A DNA stretch of 6,760 nucleotides. Source: Bacillota bacterium (GTDB taxonomy: Bacteria > Bacillota > Clostridia > Christensenellales > UMGS416). Position 1 is the first letter of the stretch. Each line of letters starts with the position of its first letter. The notes below the pieces were generated by a model that was given only the letters and a program-made list of their open reading frames with translations, did not search any database and was not told the origin of the DNA. Made by a program: the position numbers and the translations under genes. Location of the stretch: positions 1-6,760 of the forward strand of contig JAEYRA010000058.1 in NCBI GenBank assembly GCA_023409755.1, in the 5' to 3' direction. Shown in pieces: positions 6,257-6,760 of this stretch.

Positions 6257-6665
6257 CTCCGCCACCAGAACCTAGCGGAGGATTGCTTGGGCACCTGTGA
6301 CGGGGTCAACCGGGTGGCGACAGCGGCAAGGAGACAGCCGCAGGTAGTCAGGCTTTTCGTCACCGGGCCAAGTATGACGTGGCAGGCAAAGGTGGTCATG
6401 GGCCACCGCCTACCATCAACTCCTGCGCTGTGGCCGTCTGGAAATCCACTGGTGATCAATGGCAAATACCTGACATCCCAGAGGCCGAAAACGGCTCTTG
6501 GTGCCCTGACGCCTATCCTGATGAAGTTCTTCACGGCATCCCCCGTGGGCGCTCTCCTACCGGCATGCCCAAGGGCTTGCGTGGCCGGCCGACCGGTTGG
6601 CAAAACCGGACCGGCCGGCTTGTTGTCCTCTCGTACCCGCGGATGGAGCGACGAACCGCAGTATA
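6257..6665 (+). ncRNA. Candidate structured RNA of unknown family (about 400 bases without a convincing gene)
   Basis: The stretch has no reading frame with a ribosome site or recognisable family, but is full of hairpins: CTCCGC (6257-6262) with GCGGAG (6275-6280); GTGACG (6297-6302) with CGTCAC (6358-6363) enclosing GCGGC (6323-6327) with GCCGC (6337-6341); GGTGG (6391-6395) with CCACC (6403-6407), extended by GGC/GCC outside; AGAG-CCG (6480-6487, one bulged G) with CGGCTCT (6492-6498) capped by AAAA; and a 14-bp helix with a small internal loop, 6584-6598 with 6604-6619. Loops are purine-rich on the plus strand (AAGGAGACA, AAAA), suggesting that strand is transcribed. I see no hallmark of RNase P RNA, tmRNA, SRP RNA, a riboswitch class I know, or group I/II introns. 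No clear promoter was found. High-GC DNA forms hairpins by chance, so this is a candidate, not an identification. Confidence 0.35.
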
Positions 6666-6666
6666 A

Positions 6667-6700
6667 ACCATCGCCCGGCGAATGAACGCCGGGCGATGGT
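6667..6700 (-). terminator. 14-bp hairpin, probable terminator between the structured region and the right-edge gene
   Basis: ACCATCGCCCGGCG (6667-6680) is perfectly complementary to CGCCGGGCGATGGT (6687-6700), with loop AATGAA. On the minus strand the stem is followed by TTATACT, a poor T tract, and lies 27 bases past the stop of the gene at the right edge. On the plus strand TGTTGC follows, which is worse. It may instead be the 3' hairpin of the candidate RNA. Confidence 0.5.
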
Positions 6701-6726
6701 GTTGCAAATTACGTTTCGCTGTGCCG

Positions 6727-6760
6727 TCATTTGCGGCGGCGAACGCCGGGGAGGTTGCGG
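6727..6760 (-). CDS. C-terminal end of an unidentified gene (cut by window edge)
   Basis: Reading in from the right edge on the minus strand, one frame gives the basic tail RNLPGVRRRK and then a TGA stop at 6729-6727. A short basic terminus, GC-ending codons, and a strong hairpin shortly downstream fit the end of a real gene. Ten codons are too few to name a family, and the frame choice is inference. Confidence 0.35.
   Translation of the reverse strand, partial: RNLPGVRRRK

Noticed and set aside
6253..6603. Minus-strand frame of 116 codons across the same region
   Set aside because: Its first codon is TTG without a ribosome site, it uses many AGG/AGA codons unlike the real genes here, and it resembles no known protein. 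It may be an antisense shadow of the RNA.
6623..6638. CCTCTCGTACC on the plus strand resembles the complement of the 23S rRNA sarcin-ricin loop
   Set aside because: The resemblance is about 11 bases and the flanks do not match 23S rRNA.
6301..6663. Open frame of about 120 codons on the plus strand through the structured region, and a longer one in another frame (6287-6685)
   Set aside because: No ribosome site, only GTG/TTG-type starts, codon use unlike the neighbouring genes (no strong GC3 bias), and no recognisable family.
6640..6670. Possible similarity of GATGGAGCGA and following bases to IscB-associated HEARO (omega) RNA
   Set aside because: The match is a short stretch recalled from memory, and no HNH/IscB gene is present in the window. 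A covariance-model search would be needed; left as a check for the structured-region finding.

Overview
The window looks like chromosomal DNA of a GC-rich Firmicute, probably a gut clostridium of the Oscillospiraceae/Ruminococcaceae type. The evidence is a tRNA-sensing T-box leader, strong AGGAGG-type ribosome binding sites, a high-GC third codon position, and families (DUF2229, DUF695/RraB, ThuA, DUF4097) common in such genomes. The species assignment is inference. I see no transposase, integrase, CRISPR array, tRNA or rRNA gene.

Layout, left to right. (1) Bases 1-689, minus strand: the N-terminal 229 residues of a DUF2229 protein (acyl-CoA dehydratase activase-related), cut by the window edge, with an excellent Shine-Dalgarno. 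(2) A divergent intergenic region leads to a plus-strand two-domain DUF695-RraB protein (875-1738). (3) A promoter at 1808-1837 drives a complete T-box riboswitch (about 1845-2152) with an AUG specifier, a UGGU bulge, an antiterminator and an intrinsic terminator. It controls a methionyl-tRNA synthetase (2171-3817) whose KMSKS loop reads KISTS. (4) An extended -10 promoter precedes a membrane-anchored DUF4097-like protein (3884-4957) built from eleven SSAG repeats; a strong terminator follows. (5) Converging on that terminator is a minus-strand ThuA-like protein (5065-5793). (6) Divergent from it is a small three-helix GlsB/YeaQ/YmgE membrane protein (5992-6246), with a perfect 9-bp inverted repeat in its leader. 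(7) Bases 6247-6726 hold no convincing gene but contain a series of stable hairpins with A-rich loops on the plus strand, which may be an unassigned structured RNA. (8) The last 34 bases probably encode the C-terminal end of another minus-strand gene, followed by a strong hairpin.

The genes mostly look like separate transcription units; each has its own control signals or faces away from its neighbour. Only the T-box/metG pair has an unambiguous functional link: uncharged tRNA-Met turns on the enzyme that charges it. The items most worth a second look are the structured region at 6257-6700, the KISTS-type MetRS under Met T-box control, and the SSAG repeat protein with its 39-residue internal duplication.
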